64,000 nucleotides of DNA from an uncultured Opitutia bacterium (GCA_903872425.1 CAIQKQ010000109.1:34810-98809), one strand, 5' to 3'; numbered from the stretch's first letter, positions 1 through 9,518 are shown. Numbers and translations are program-made. The notes: a model not told the origin generated them from the letters alone.

Positions 1-1
1 C

Positions 2-544
2 GAGCTGGCCGCCAATTTGACGGGCAACGACAGTGTGCTTGATGCGTGGTTTGTACAGCACACGTTCGGCGGTGGGGCTACGCTATCCGAGTCAATGCCA
101 CCGTACGCTATCTACGCGCTGCTACTCGCGGGGGCGCCGGTATTGTGGTTCGCTTTGCCTGTCAGTCGCGCCACGCGCTCACCGGCACTGGCACTCGCCG
201 GTTCGCTGCTCGCCGCCGTCGGTTTTGCGACGTTCGCAGGCCACCTATTGAACGAGCTCGCGAGCCAAGGTCAAAACCAGCCGGCGGCCGGCAGTTGGGG
301 ACTGACAGCGAGCCTAATGGATATCCAGATGCCTGAGATGGACGGCTACGAGGCCACACGTGAAATCCGCCGTCGACAAAACTCCGTCCGCCCGCCGCGC
401 ATTGTTGCCCTCACCGCCAACGCACTCCAAAGTGATCGCGACCAAAGCACTGCCGTCGGCATGGACGGTTTCATCACCAAGCCCGTGAAATTACAGGAAA
501 TCGCCGCCACTATCCGTCGTCTCTTTCCGCCGGTGGAAAAATAA
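2..544 (+). CDS. Chimeric ORF (5' end may lie outside the window): N-terminal hydrophobic segment fused to the C-terminal part of a response-regulator receiver domain
   Basis: LMDIQMPEMDGYEATREIRR...IVALTANAL...GMDGFITKPVK is receiver-like, but the first ~50 residues of the receiver are replaced by an unrelated membrane-like segment (PPYAIYALLLAGAPVLWFALPV). Reading frame is open to the window edge. Confidence 0.5.
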   Translation, partial: ELAANLTGNDSVLDAWFVQHTFGGGATLSESMPPYAIYALLLAGAPVLWFALPVSRATRSPALALAGSLLAAVGFATFAGHLLNELASQGQNQPAAGSWGLTASLMDIQMPEMDGYEATREIRRRQNSVRPPRIVALTANALQSDRDQSTAVGMDGFITKPVKLQEIAATIRRLFPPVEK

Positions 545-1781
545 CATCACCCAGCCCTGCGTGCCGCGCCAGTTCCTTAATCTGTGCCGCATACACCGGT
601 TTTCCCGCGAGATTCTCCATCTCCAATGGGTCTCGTTCCAAATCGAAAAAAAGCCACGGTGAGCCGTTTGCGTTAATTACAAGCTTCCGTGTCTTCGTCC
701 GCACGCCGCGCCAAGTGCGGTCGCACTGGTGTGGTCGCGCCACCACACTCGGCATCGAGATGCTAGCCATAGTGGCGCGCGTCGTTTCCCACGCACTTCT
801 CCCATCCGCCCACGCCAACGTCATCGCGTGGAGATCGACCAATGACAACGTGCGATAATCCTTTCGTCCTCCTGACTCCCGCGCTCCGCGCACGAGCAGC
901 GGCACGCGCACCGATTCTTCGTGCGGCCATCCCTTTCGAAACAAGCCGTGCGCCCCGTGCATGTCTCCATGCACGCTGGTAAAAACCACATACCACTCAT
1001 TGCCTGCGACTTTCAGTAAACCTCCGATTGCCCGATCCGTCGCCTCGATGTGGGCGTAGTAGCCCGCCAGTTCCCGCCGTGCCACCGCCTCGACCTCGCC
1101 GTCGCGCGGCACATTCGGCGGTAAAACAATCTCGCCCTCTGCCCGTGCCGTCACGCCTGACGCGGGGTCATGATACGGTGGATGTGGCGCCTCCAAACTT
1201 ACCACACAAAAGCCCGGTGAGCCAATTGCCTGTCTCCCACCTCCGGTCTCCAGTTCGCGGAGCCATCCCTCGACCCGATCACAAATGACGTCGCTCTGGT
1301 AGCCGGACGTTCTCACTTGCACCGCTAACCGCGAGCCATGCAGCCAAGGATCATTTAGCAAAAAGCCGCCCTCGAATCCTTCAAAGGTCTCGAATCCGCC
1401 CCGCTCGTTTGGCGGCACAATCACCCTTGCCGCCTCTTCACCTACAAGAGGCGTACGCGGGTCACGGTGACCCAGACCCCACTTACCGAAAAACGCCGTC
1501 GTGTAGCCGCGCTCCCGCATCTCATGCGCAATGGTGCGAGCGCCCGCCGGCAACGAGTCAAAATATTCCCTCACCCCGTTCTCTGGTGATAACACGCCCG
1601 TCAACAACGCGGCCCGAGCCATCGGCCCCATCGGGTGTGGCGTCACCGCCTGGATATAGTTCATACTTTCCGCCGCCAGCGCGTCGAGCCACGGCGTATG
1701 CGCGTTCGGATCGCCCGCGTAGCCGAACGCCTGAGCCCGCCACTGCGTCGTCACAATCCACAGAATGTTGGGCCGGGTCAT
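510..1781 (-). CDS. Sulfatase-superfamily protein, probably catalytically degenerate
   Basis: Alkaline phosphatase/sulfatase architecture: N-terminal RPNILWIVTTQW, ARAALLTG, FFGKWGLGH, HGDMHGAHGL, EESVRVPLLVRG, LFFDLERDPLEMENLAG. Catalytic Cys motif reads PMGPMAR. Confidence 0.8.
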   Translation of the reverse strand: MTRPNILWIVTTQWRAQAFGYAGDPNAHTPWLDALAAESMNYIQAVTPHPMGPMARAALLTGVLSPENGVREYFDSLPAGARTIAHEMRERGYTTAFFGKWGLGHRDPRTPLVGEEAARVIVPPNERGGFETFEGFEGGFLLNDPWLHGSRLAVQVRTSGYQSDVICDRVEGWLRELETGGGRQAIGSPGFCVVSLEAPHPPYHDPASGVTARAEGEIVLPPNVPRDGEVEAVARRELAGYYAHIEATDRAIGGLLKVAGNEWYVVFTSVHGDMHGAHGLFRKGWPHEESVRVPLLVRGARESGGRKDYRTLSLVDLHAMTLAWADGRSAWETTRATMASISMPSVVARPHQCDRTWRGVRTKTRKLVINANGSPWLFFDLERDPLEMENLAGKPVYAAQIKELARHAGLGDVIFPPAERDDG

Positions 1782-1876
1782 AGTTTGAACAGCGGACTAA
1801 ACCCAAAGCTGCTAGGCCGCCAAGCCACGAAACGTAAATCCAATGGAGTATAGCCACGCGGCTTGGCCCCTCGGGT

Positions 1877-1896
1877 CCTTGGCGCAGCCGCCAAGG
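1877..1896. other. Perfect 8-bp hairpin between the RHH gene and the sulfatase-like gene
   Basis: ccttggcg-cagc-cgccaagg. Confidence 0.5.
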
Positions 1897-1908
1897 CAAC
1901 TTCCACGG

Positions 1909-2220
1909 TCATTTCTTTCCCTTGCCCGCCGCGAATCCGTCCGCCGCCGCGCGCAGTAATTCGCCCACACTCACATCTTTTTTTCGCGCCATCTGTGTGA
2001 GAAATTTCCGTTGCCGCAGCGGCAGCCGAACAGAGATTTGCCGGTGCTCCGCCGGCACCGGTCGATAGCTGCCGAAGTCAAACTCGCGCAGCGCAAGCCG
2101 GATGATCTCGCTAGTTGAGCGAAGGCCCGCGCGTTTGCGCTTCGTCTCCAGCTTGGCGAGTAGCGCGAGCGGCAGGTCAAAGGTCAGGGGCGCGGAGACC
2201 GGGGCGGGCTTGATAGGCAT
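1909..2220 (-). CDS. Ribbon-helix-helix-like DNA-binding protein, two RHH-like segments
   Basis: LTFDLPLALLAKLETKRKRAGLRSTSEIIRLALREF and RQISVRLPLRQRKFLTQMARKKDVSVGELLRAAADGF both look like RHH units. Confidence 0.6.
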   Translation of the reverse strand: MPIKPAPVSAPLTFDLPLALLAKLETKRKRAGLRSTSEIIRLALREFDFGSYRPVPAEHRQISVRLPLRQRKFLTQMARKKDVSVGELLRAAADGFAAGKGKK

Positions 2221-2397
2221 GGTTAAAGGGGCGTGCTACGACCGACATCTGGCCGCGCGCCATGCAACGCGCGCCGCGTATGCTCGTGCAACAAAAATTT
2301 CTGCTACCCTCTGCCTTTGCCTAGGCGCGGTAGATGTGCGTGGTTCGAGATTAAAAATTGCCGCGCCGGTTTCCATACATTCTATTTACTACCGATC

Positions 2398-3588
2398 ATG
2401 GCCCGCGTCGTCCTCGACCAAGTTTCCAAGACCTACCCTGCCTCCGGCTCCGGTAACCGTGCTGCCCCCGCCGTGCGCGGCGTCAGCCTCGATATCGCTG
2501 ATGGTGAACTGATGGTACTCGTCGGGCCCTCGGGTTGCGGTAAGTCCACCCTACTTCGACTCGTTGCCGGTCTCGAGACCGCGGACGCTGGCACTATTTC
2601 CATAGCCGGTCGCGTTGTAAATGACCTCCCGCCCAAGGACCGCGACTTGGCGATGGTTTTCCAAAATTACGCCCTCTACCCGCACCTCACCGTTTTCGAG
2701 AACCTCGCCTTCGGTCTCAAGCTCCGGAAAGTCCCCCACGCCGAAATCATAACCCGCGTACACTCCGCCGCCGACCAACTCGGCCTCGCTGACGTTCTCC
2801 ACCGACTTCCCAAGGCCCTCTCCGGCGGTCAGCGCCAACGCGTCGCCGTCGGCCGCGCTCTCGTGCGCCAGCCGAAAGTTTTCCTTTTTGACGAGCCGCT
2901 CTCCAACCTCGACGCGCAGCTCCGCACCGCCACCCGCGCCGAGATTTCCCGCCTGCACACCCGACTCGCCTCGACGATGATCTACGTCACCCATGACCAA
3001 GTCGAAGCGATGACACTTGGCGACCGTATCTGCGTGATGAAGGCCGGCGTAATCCAACAAGTTGCCGCGCCCCTCGACCTCTACAACTCGCCCGCCAATC
3101 TTTTTGTGGCCGGCTTCATCGGTAGCCCGCCGATGAATTTTATCCCCGGAAAAATCGAAAACACTTCCGCAGGCCCTGTCTTTGTCGCCACGCACTCCGA
3201 CCCGGCGTCCGTCATCAGCCAATCCCCACCCCGCACTCCGGCTTCCATAAATTCATCTATCCGCCTGCCCCTCTCGACTGAGAGATTCAGTTCTTCACAT
3301 TTTCAGTCTTTCAGCCTGCCCCGCCAGGTCATCCTCGGCGTCCGCCCCGAAAACCTCCACGCCCCAGCCACTGTCACCCCAAATGCAGCAGCCACCATCA
3401 CGGCCAAAATTGAACTCATCGAGCCAATGGGTGCAGAAACCATTGTTCACGTTCGCGTCGGCAATCGCCCTCTCATCGCCCGTGTCCCGCCTGCCGAACG
3501 GTTCGAACTGAATCAGGAAATTGTCCTCAGGCCCAATCTCGCGCTCAGCCATCTCTTCGATCCGGAAACCGGACATGCTTTAGGCTAG
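2398..3588 (+). CDS. ABC transporter ATP-binding protein (UgpC/MalK-type sugar importer family)
   Basis: Walker [10 protein letters not shown], signature [47 protein letters not shown]-terminal TOBE-like domain (LGVRPENL). ATG at 2398 preferred over the upstream ORF start. Confidence 0.9.
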   Translation: MARVVLDQVSKTYPASGSGNRAAPAVRGVSLDIADGELMVLVGPSGCGKSTLLRLVAGLETADAGTISIAGRVVNDLPPKDRDLAMVFQNYALYPHLTVFENLAFGLKLRKVPHAEIITRVHSAADQLGLADVLHRLPKALSGGQRQRVAVGRALVRQPKVFLFDEPLSNLDAQLRTATRAEISRLHTRLASTMIYVTHDQVEAMTLGDRICVMKAGVIQQVAAPLDLYNSPANLFVAGFIGSPPMNFIPGKIENTSAGPVFVATHSDPASVISQSPPRTPASINSSIRLPLSTERFSSSHFQSFSLPRQVILGVRPENLHAPATVTPNAAATITAKIELIEPMGAETIVHVRVGNRPLIARVPPAERFELNQEIVLRPNLALSHLFDPETGHALG

Positions 3589-3600
3589 TTCAGTTATTGC

Positions 3601-4491
3601 TCACGGCCCGACCCGCTGCACGCGGTCGGCGGGAGGCGGCACGACGGCATCGGTCAGCCGCACGGGATCGAAGAGCACGGCGGAAAATTCCTGCCCGAGC
3701 GCTGCGCCCGTCACGGCAAACTGCGTCTTGTTGCGTGTCGTCTCGTCGCGCACCTCCACCCACTTTGCGATCCACTGTTCACCGATTTTTTTGAGATCTC
3801 CGCCGGTGATGGATTTGAGCGGCTGCCCGTTGCGCCCGAGTTCCTCGGCTTTGCGGAGGGCATTAAATTGGGTGTCAAGCCAGACACGTACACCCTTTAA
3901 TTCGGGCTTCAGCGCGGTGACCGTCGGCGGCGGCCGTAACAGGAAAACGTCTGCCGGCCGGTCGGTTACGGATGCGATTCCCTCGTAGCTGAAATCGCTC
4001 CAATACAAAAACGGCATCTGCAGGTCGAAAACCGTGAAGTCGGTACCTGCCAGCGGTTCGAACAGGGCCGCGGTGTCTATAGACGCCACCCCACCGGCTT
4101 GGCCGGGCCAACGCCATGCCGCGCTCTGCGTGCCAACTTGCACGAGCAACCGTAGTTCGGCGTTTTTCACGCCGGGCTGGAGCTCCACGCGTGTGATTGG
4201 GCCGCGGTCGTTGCGACGGCCCCACAACCGGCCAGGCACGACGCGCTCGTCGCCCCGGCGCGGCAACACGCGCAGCTCAAACTCCAAGTAATACGCCCCA
4301 GCTAGGCTCCAGCCGGTTTGGCGGAATTTCTCCAAAATTTTCCGGCCCTCGGCTTGGTCCGGCTTGCCCTGTAAATACGTCGGTGTTTCGTCGCTGGGCC
4401 GGCGGGCCTGGGCGCGCGCCTCACCAGTTGCGACCGCCAGTAAAAGCGCAAGGCAGGCGGAAACGACCGCCTGCCTTGGAATAGTTTTCAT
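3601..4491 (-). CDS. Secreted protein, possibly outer-membrane lipoprotein-sorting-like
   Basis: Signal peptide MKTIPRQAVVSACLALLLAVATGEARA; C-terminal LKKIGEQWIAKWVEVRDETTRNKTQFAV. Confidence 0.55.
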   Translation of the reverse strand: MKTIPRQAVVSACLALLLAVATGEARAQARRPSDETPTYLQGKPDQAEGRKILEKFRQTGWSLAGAYYLEFELRVLPRRGDERVVPGRLWGRRNDRGPITRVELQPGVKNAELRLLVQVGTQSAAWRWPGQAGGVASIDTAALFEPLAGTDFTVFDLQMPFLYWSDFSYEGIASVTDRPADVFLLRPPPTVTALKPELKGVRVWLDTQFNALRKAEELGRNGQPLKSITGGDLKKIGEQWIAKWVEVRDETTRNKTQFAVTGAALGQEFSAVLFDPVRLTDAVVPPPADRVQRVGP

Positions 4492-4515
4492 GGGGACTAA
4501 GCACCGGCGCAAAGC

Positions 4516-4986
4516 TCAGGGTGTGGCGGGCTTCGGCGCAGTGGCCGGGGCCGTTTGACCAGCCGCGGGCACCGGCAAGGTCACCATCGGAGCGGAAGGA
4601 GTTGTGGTGGCAGCAGCAGCCGGCGCAGTGGGGGCGGAGCCAGTTGAGGAAGCCGGCGCGGGCATGGGCGAAAGAGGCTGGCGGGCGGGCGCGGCCGGCA
4701 CGGCGATTTTTTGCAACAGGTCGTCGCCAACCGTGCGGGTGTGCTTGTGCTGATAGATGCGGCCGAGATAGAGCGCGAAAGCCAGCACGAAGAACGCGAT
4801 GGCAGCGTTGATCGTAAACTTAGAGAGCACGTTGCCCGTCTCATGGCCAAATGCTGACTCGGTCGCGCCGCCACCGAGGGTCGCGCCCATACCGCCGTCC
4901 TTGGTCTTTTGCATGAGCACGACCAAGACGAGAGATACCGAGATTAGGATGAGGGCGAGATTGAGCAGGCCGAGAAGAATGGACAT
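4516..4986 (-). CDS. secG: Preprotein translocase subunit SecG with Pro/Ala-rich C-terminal extension
   Basis: [29 protein letters not shown] followed by a second TM helix. Confidence 0.85.
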   Translation of the reverse strand: MSILLGLLNLALILISVSLVLVVLMQKTKDGGMGATLGGGATESAFGHETGNVLSKFTINAAIAFFVLAFALYLGRIYQHKHTRTVGDDLLQKIAVPAAPARQPLSPMPAPASSTGSAPTAPAAAATTTPSAPMVTLPVPAAGQTAPATAPKPATP

Positions 4987-5214
4987 AAAAAAGGACAACA
5001 AACAGCTTGGCGGTAGGGTTGTCAATGCACGGATTGGCGCGGCATTGGGCGTTTTCGACTGGCGCAAAGCTCGCGAGCATTCTCGCGCACGGAAAAGCGC
5101 GCCTGCATCAGGCCGCCTCCAAAAAAGAGCCTATGTTGTATCAACAGCCGGACAACCCGGTGTAGCCGGTCGGCCGACTTCTGCCACACCCCTGACGTGA
5201 GACCAAGCCCAAGT

Positions 5215-5538
5215 TCAGAGCCGTGCGAGCAGCTTTTCCTTGAGCGCGGCCTTGGACATCATGCCGACCATCGTGTCGACCACTACGCCGTTCTTGAAGA
5301 GCAACATCGTTGGGATGGCGCGCACGCCGTATTCGGCGGAGATAGCGTCGTTGTCGTCCACGTTGAGCTTAGTAATTTGCACCTTACCAGCCAGCTCAGT
5401 GGCGAGCTCCTCCAGAACGGGCGCAATGGCTTTGCAGGGCCCACACCACGGCGCCCAGAAGTCCACGAGGGTGGGCGTGCCGGCGGCGATGGCGGTCTTG
5501 AAGGTGGTGGCGTCGAGATTGGTAATTTGGGCGGACAT
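5215..5538 (-). CDS. trxA: Thioredoxin
   Basis: VDFWAPWCGPCKAIAPVLEELA; YGVRAIPTMLLFKNG. Confidence 0.95.
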   Translation of the reverse strand: MSAQITNLDATTFKTAIAAGTPTLVDFWAPWCGPCKAIAPVLEELATELAGKVQITKLNVDDNDAISAEYGVRAIPTMLLFKNGVVVDTMVGMMSKAALKEKLLARL

Positions 5539-5597
5539 GAGGAAGAGAATGAGGGTCTGAGGATAGATGATGAAAGAAAAATGTCAAAAATCCGAAT

Positions 5598-5903
5598 TCA
5601 TTGCGGCGTGGACTTTTGTAAGATCTCCGCCAGCTCTTTCGGCTCGACGGTTTCGAGGCGTTTGTGGCGGCGCTTTAGCTCTTCAAAAGTTTTCACAACC
5701 GTCTCGGTCATACGGCCGTGCGTCTCTTCCGAGCCACCGAGGAGGACGAACTGTTCGCCCTGCGTGATTCGTTTGTGTCCATCCTCGTTGTCGAGAGCAA
5801 GACCCAGGAGACCCGCCTTAGCCTTGGCTTTCGCTGGCGAGCTGGTTTTCGTCTTACTGGGAGCGGATACGGGCCGCGTGCGTTTGATAGGTTTTTTACT
5901 CAC
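5598..5903 (-). CDS. Small hypothetical protein with Lys/Ala/Pro-rich N-terminal tail, overlapping the scpA stop by 4 nt
   Basis: ORF of 101 aa; ATGA overlap with the upstream gene; no family recognised. Confidence 0.6.
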   Translation of the reverse strand: MSKKPIKRTRPVSAPSKTKTSSPAKAKAKAGLLGLALDNEDGHKRITQGEQFVLLGGSEETHGRMTETVVKTFEELKRRHKRLETVEPKELAEILQKSTPQ

Positions 5904-6685
5904 GCGTTCACGGTGTCTGCATCAGCGAGCGTTTCAAGCGGGTTTTCTTCGGTTGGCGCGTTCGCTCGGACCGAGCACTCGATGTCGGTGAATGCCGCGT
6001 TCTGCCGCAGCCTGAGCCGACCAAGGCGTGTGAGCTCCAGCACGGCCAGAAATGTCGCCACGAGCACGCGCAGGTTGACCGGGCCGGTGAATAGTTCGGA
6101 AAATACAAAGTTGGGTCGCGTCCGGGTGAGGGTGAGCAGCTCCTCCATCTTGTCTGACACGGTGACCTGCTCATCCTCGATCTCGCCGACGACGAGCTTC
6201 TCGGCAAGGCGGCGCAGCACGAGGTTAAACGTCGTCCACAGGTCGAGGCGACCAACGGATTTGAGCACACGATCGGCCGAGAGCACCGAAACATGACGCG
6301 CGAGCTGATCGCGCTGCGCGACGGCGAGCTCGTTGAGTTTGGCCGCTGCCTCCTTGAATTTTTTATATTGGAGCAGCTGGTTGACCAATTCCCAGCGCGG
6401 GTCGAAGCCCTCGTTGTCGCCATCGGGATCCACCGCCGCCTCTCCACGGGGGAGCAGCATGCGGCTCTTAATCTCCATCAGCGACGCGGCCATGACAAAA
6501 AAATCGCCGGCGACCTCAAGGTCGAGTTGCTGCATCGAGTGTAGCACCGCAATATATTGTCGCGTGACCGACTCGATAGGAATGTCGTAGATATCGAGCT
6601 CGTTTTTTCGAATGAGAAAAAGGAGGAGGTCGAGCGGCCCCTCAAAAACGGGGAGCTTGATGCGATAGTCGGCGTCGGGAACCAT
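5900..6685 (-). CDS. scpA: Segregation and condensation protein A
   Basis: YRIKLPVFEGPLDLLLFLIRKNELDIYDIPIESVTRQYIAVL is the classic ScpA N-terminus. Start at M34 of the listed ORF. Confidence 0.93.
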   Translation of the reverse strand: MVPDADYRIKLPVFEGPLDLLLFLIRKNELDIYDIPIESVTRQYIAVLHSMQQLDLEVAGDFFVMAASLMEIKSRMLLPRGEAAVDPDGDNEGFDPRWELVNQLLQYKKFKEAAAKLNELAVAQRDQLARHVSVLSADRVLKSVGRLDLWTTFNLVLRRLAEKLVVGEIEDEQVTVSDKMEELLTLTRTRPNFVFSELFTGPVNLRVLVATFLAVLELTRLGRLRLRQNAAFTDIECSVRANAPTEENPLETLADADTVNA

Positions 6686-6897
6686 GATGCCTCGCGACCA
6701 TGGCAAGCACAGCGTACTAGGCAATTGGCAAATCTTGGTGCAGTATGCCGATCCAACCAGCCCGCTTGCAACCGGTATGGTCACACCTAATCTCTCTTTC
6801 CCATGGTCTCCGCTCTACGTGTGGGGGACTAATTCAAGACCGGCTGATGCTACACGCCGATCTCGTCAAAGGGGAGGCGGAAAAACCGTGCTCGGTT

Positions 6898-7155
6898 TTA
6901 CTTCCCCAACGCGTTAAACTTGGGAGTGAGGTATTCGGCGCTACTGTCGAGGCTAGCGAGTTGCTGGTAGTCGGCCTCGGGCACCTCAATGCCGTGGCGT
7001 TTTCGCAACTCCATCACGATGTCCAAAAAGTCCATGCTATCGAGCTGGAGTTGGTCGCGTAGGCGCACGTCCGGCTTCACACTGGAGAGGTCCTCGTCGG
7101 GCGCGATGTCGGCGATGATGTCGAGCACGATTTGTTTGCAGGCGTCTTTGGTCAT
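6898..7155 (-). CDS. Acyl carrier protein
   Basis: LRDQLQLDSMDFLDIVMEL phosphopantetheine site (DSMDF). Confidence 0.85.
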   Translation of the reverse strand: MTKDACKQIVLDIIADIAPDEDLSSVKPDVRLRDQLQLDSMDFLDIVMELRKRHGIEVPEADYQQLASLDSSAEYLTPKFNALGK

Positions 7156-7177
7156 TTTTTAAGGTTGGCGATAGCAG

Positions 7178-8422
7178 TCAGGGGACAAACCGGCGGACAA
7201 TCAACGTGGAATTTATCCCTAGCATCCCGAACGAGTTGTTGAGGATGGTATCCACCTTGGCGACTTGGCGGGGCGCGTTAAGCACGAGGCCGGGCAGCGC
7301 GCACTGGGGGTCTAGGTTGTCCACGTTGATCGTAGGGTGGACGATGAGATCGTCGAACGATGGCAGATTGCCTGCGAGTTCCAGCGCGCCCGCCGCGCCC
7401 ATGCAATGTCCAATAAAGCTCTTGGTGTTATTAATGGAAGTGTCGGGGCAACCGTCGCCGAATACAGCACGGATGGCTTCGCATTCCTGAATATCGCCCA
7501 GTGGAGTGGCCGTGGCGTGGGTGTTGACGAGGTGGATGTCGCGTGGCGCGAGGCGGGCGCGGGTGAGCGCGGCGCGGATGCACTCGGCCTGCCGTGTGGG
7601 GTTGGGAAGAACGTAGTCGCTGGCATCGGAATTGACGTGCCAGCCGGCAATTTCGGCGTAGATTTTCGCGCCACGCCGCAGAGCGTCATCGAGGCGTTCG
7701 AGGGTGTAGAGGCAACCGCCCTCGGAGATGACAATGCCGTTGCGCGCGAGATCGAAGGGGCGTGAAGCCTTCGTGGGGTCGTTATGGGTAGCGAGGGCAT
7801 TTTGCGATTTGAAACCAGCAAAAATACCGAACGTGTGGATACTCTCGCTCACACCTCCACATAGGGCGAAGTCCACCTCGCCGAGGCGTAACATCTGCGC
7901 GGCGTGGACCAGGCCCATATTGCCGGCGGCGCAGGCGGCGCCAATGGTGTAGGCGGGGCCTGTGACGCCGAGATTGAGCGAGGCCTCGCCGGCGGGGTTG
8001 TTGGCGACGGTGCGGGGGTTGTGGTAGTGCGACCAGAACTTCGTGTCGTAAGAAAATTTCGAGATGTTATAAATTTCATTCTCGGTCTCGACGTTACCGT
8101 GTTCAGTGATGCCGATGTAGATGCCCACCCGGTCTTTCGCCACGGCCTCCCACGCCACACCGCTGTCGGCCACGGCCTCGCGGGCGCAGTAAATCGAGAT
8201 GCTCCCAGCGCGTGTACCCACGCGCACCTCCTTTTTCTTCTGATGGCGGAGCGCGTCGAAACGGCAAACGCCCGCGAGCTGCGTACCCATGTAATGAACC
8301 TCGGTGCGGCTCACGCCGCTGACGCCCGTGAGGAGGTGACGGCGGAACTCGGCAAGCGAGTCGCCGTTGGGCGCGGTAAGGCCAACGCCGGTAATGACGA
8401 TGCGGGCGGTTGCAGAAGGCAT
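7178..8422 (-). CDS. Beta-ketoacyl-ACP synthase (KAS I/II family)
   Basis: IVITGVGLTAPNGDSLAEF; active-site Cys GAACAAGN, His NTHATATPLGD, His KSFIGHCMGAAG. Start at MPSATARI rather than the extended ORF start. Confidence 0.9.
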   Translation of the reverse strand: MPSATARIVITGVGLTAPNGDSLAEFRRHLLTGVSGVSRTEVHYMGTQLAGVCRFDALRHQKKKEVRVGTRAGSISIYCAREAVADSGVAWEAVAKDRVGIYIGITEHGNVETENEIYNISKFSYDTKFWSHYHNPRTVANNPAGEASLNLGVTGPAYTIGAACAAGNMGLVHAAQMLRLGEVDFALCGGVSESIHTFGIFAGFKSQNALATHNDPTKASRPFDLARNGIVISEGGCLYTLERLDDALRRGAKIYAEIAGWHVNSDASDYVLPNPTRQAECIRAALTRARLAPRDIHLVNTHATATPLGDIQECEAIRAVFGDGCPDTSINNTKSFIGHCMGAAGALELAGNLPSFDDLIVHPTINVDNLDPQCALPGLVLNAPRQVAKVDTILNNSFGMLGINSTLIVRRFVP

Positions 8423-8473
8423 GGAACCGAAATCGCTAGCCATGCCGCCAAGGAAAGCAATACAACCGTGGCC

Positions 8474-9463
8474 ATGAATGTCCTCGTCGTTGGAGGCGCC
8501 GGTTATATCGGCAGCCATTGCGTCCGTCAGCTCACTGCCGCCGGCCACCGTCCGGTGGTGGCCGACAACCTCGTCTTCGGCCACCGCGCCGCGGTCGCGG
8601 AGGACGTGCCATTCTACAGTGTGAACCTCGGCAATGAGAGCGAGATCGGCAAAATCCTTCGCAAAGAAAAAATCGAGCTCGTCATGCACTTCGCCGCCTA
8701 CGCCTACGTCGGCGAGAGCGTGACCGACCCGCTCAAGTATTATTTCAATAACGTCGCTGCCCCACTCCACCTCCTGCGCTGCATGATTGGCTCCGGCGTG
8801 AAAAAATTTGTCTTCTCCTCGTCGTGCGCGACCTACGGCATCCCGGCGACGATGCCCATTACCGAAGCCGATCCGCAGTCGCCCATCAACCCCTATGGTC
8901 AGACGAAACTGGACGTCGAAAACGCGCTCAAAGCCTTTGCCGTCGCCTACGGCCTGAGCTTCGCTGCCTTCCGCTACTTTAATGCCGCCGGCGCCGCCGA
9001 GGACGGCGGTATCGGCGAAGATCACACGCCCGAGACTCACCTCATTCCGCTCGCCATTGACGCCGCCGCGGGCCGCCGCCCGCCGCTCCAAGTTTTCGGC
9101 AATGATTACCCCACACCCGACGGCACCTGCCTGCGCGACTATGTGCATGTCGACGACCTCAGCCGCGCACACATCGCGGTATTCGAAAAACTCACCACGC
9201 CCGGCACGCAGCTTTTCTACAACCTCGGCACTGGCACCCCCACCTCCGTCCTCGAAGTCATCCGCGCCGTGGAAAAAATTACCGGTAAACCCGTGCCGCA
9301 CGCCTTCGCGCCACGCCGCGCTGGCGACCCGCCCGCGCTTTACGCCGACTCATCGAAGGCGCAGCGGGAGCTCGGCTGGACGATTCAGTTCCCCGACATT
9401 GAGTCAATCGTGGCGACCGCGTGGAAATGGCACGAGTCGCGCCCCGGCGGCTTCAAGCCGTGA
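8474..9463 (+). CDS. galE: UDP-glucose 4-epimerase
   Basis: MNVLVVGGAGYIGSHCVRQL; SSSCATYG; PYGQTKLDVE; LRDYVHVDDLSRAH; YNLGTGTPTSVLEVI. Confidence 0.93.
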   Translation: MNVLVVGGAGYIGSHCVRQLTAAGHRPVVADNLVFGHRAAVAEDVPFYSVNLGNESEIGKILRKEKIELVMHFAAYAYVGESVTDPLKYYFNNVAAPLHLLRCMIGSGVKKFVFSSSCATYGIPATMPITEADPQSPINPYGQTKLDVENALKAFAVAYGLSFAAFRYFNAAGAAEDGGIGEDHTPETHLIPLAIDAAAGRRPPLQVFGNDYPTPDGTCLRDYVHVDDLSRAHIAVFEKLTTPGTQLFYNLGTGTPTSVLEVIRAVEKITGKPVPHAFAPRRAGDPPALYADSSKAQRELGWTIQFPDIESIVATAWKWHESRPGGFKP

Positions 9464-9518
9464 GCTTCATTTCGTCGCCCTACGAGTGATCGCAGGAAAT
9501 GCTTGCTCGGTTTCCTGA

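Noticed and set aside
8423-9301. N-terminal extension of the 707-aa minus-strand ORF 7178..9301
   Set aside because: It overlaps galE on the opposite strand and lacks recognisable domains; the KAS protein clearly starts at MPSATARIVITGVG (8422).
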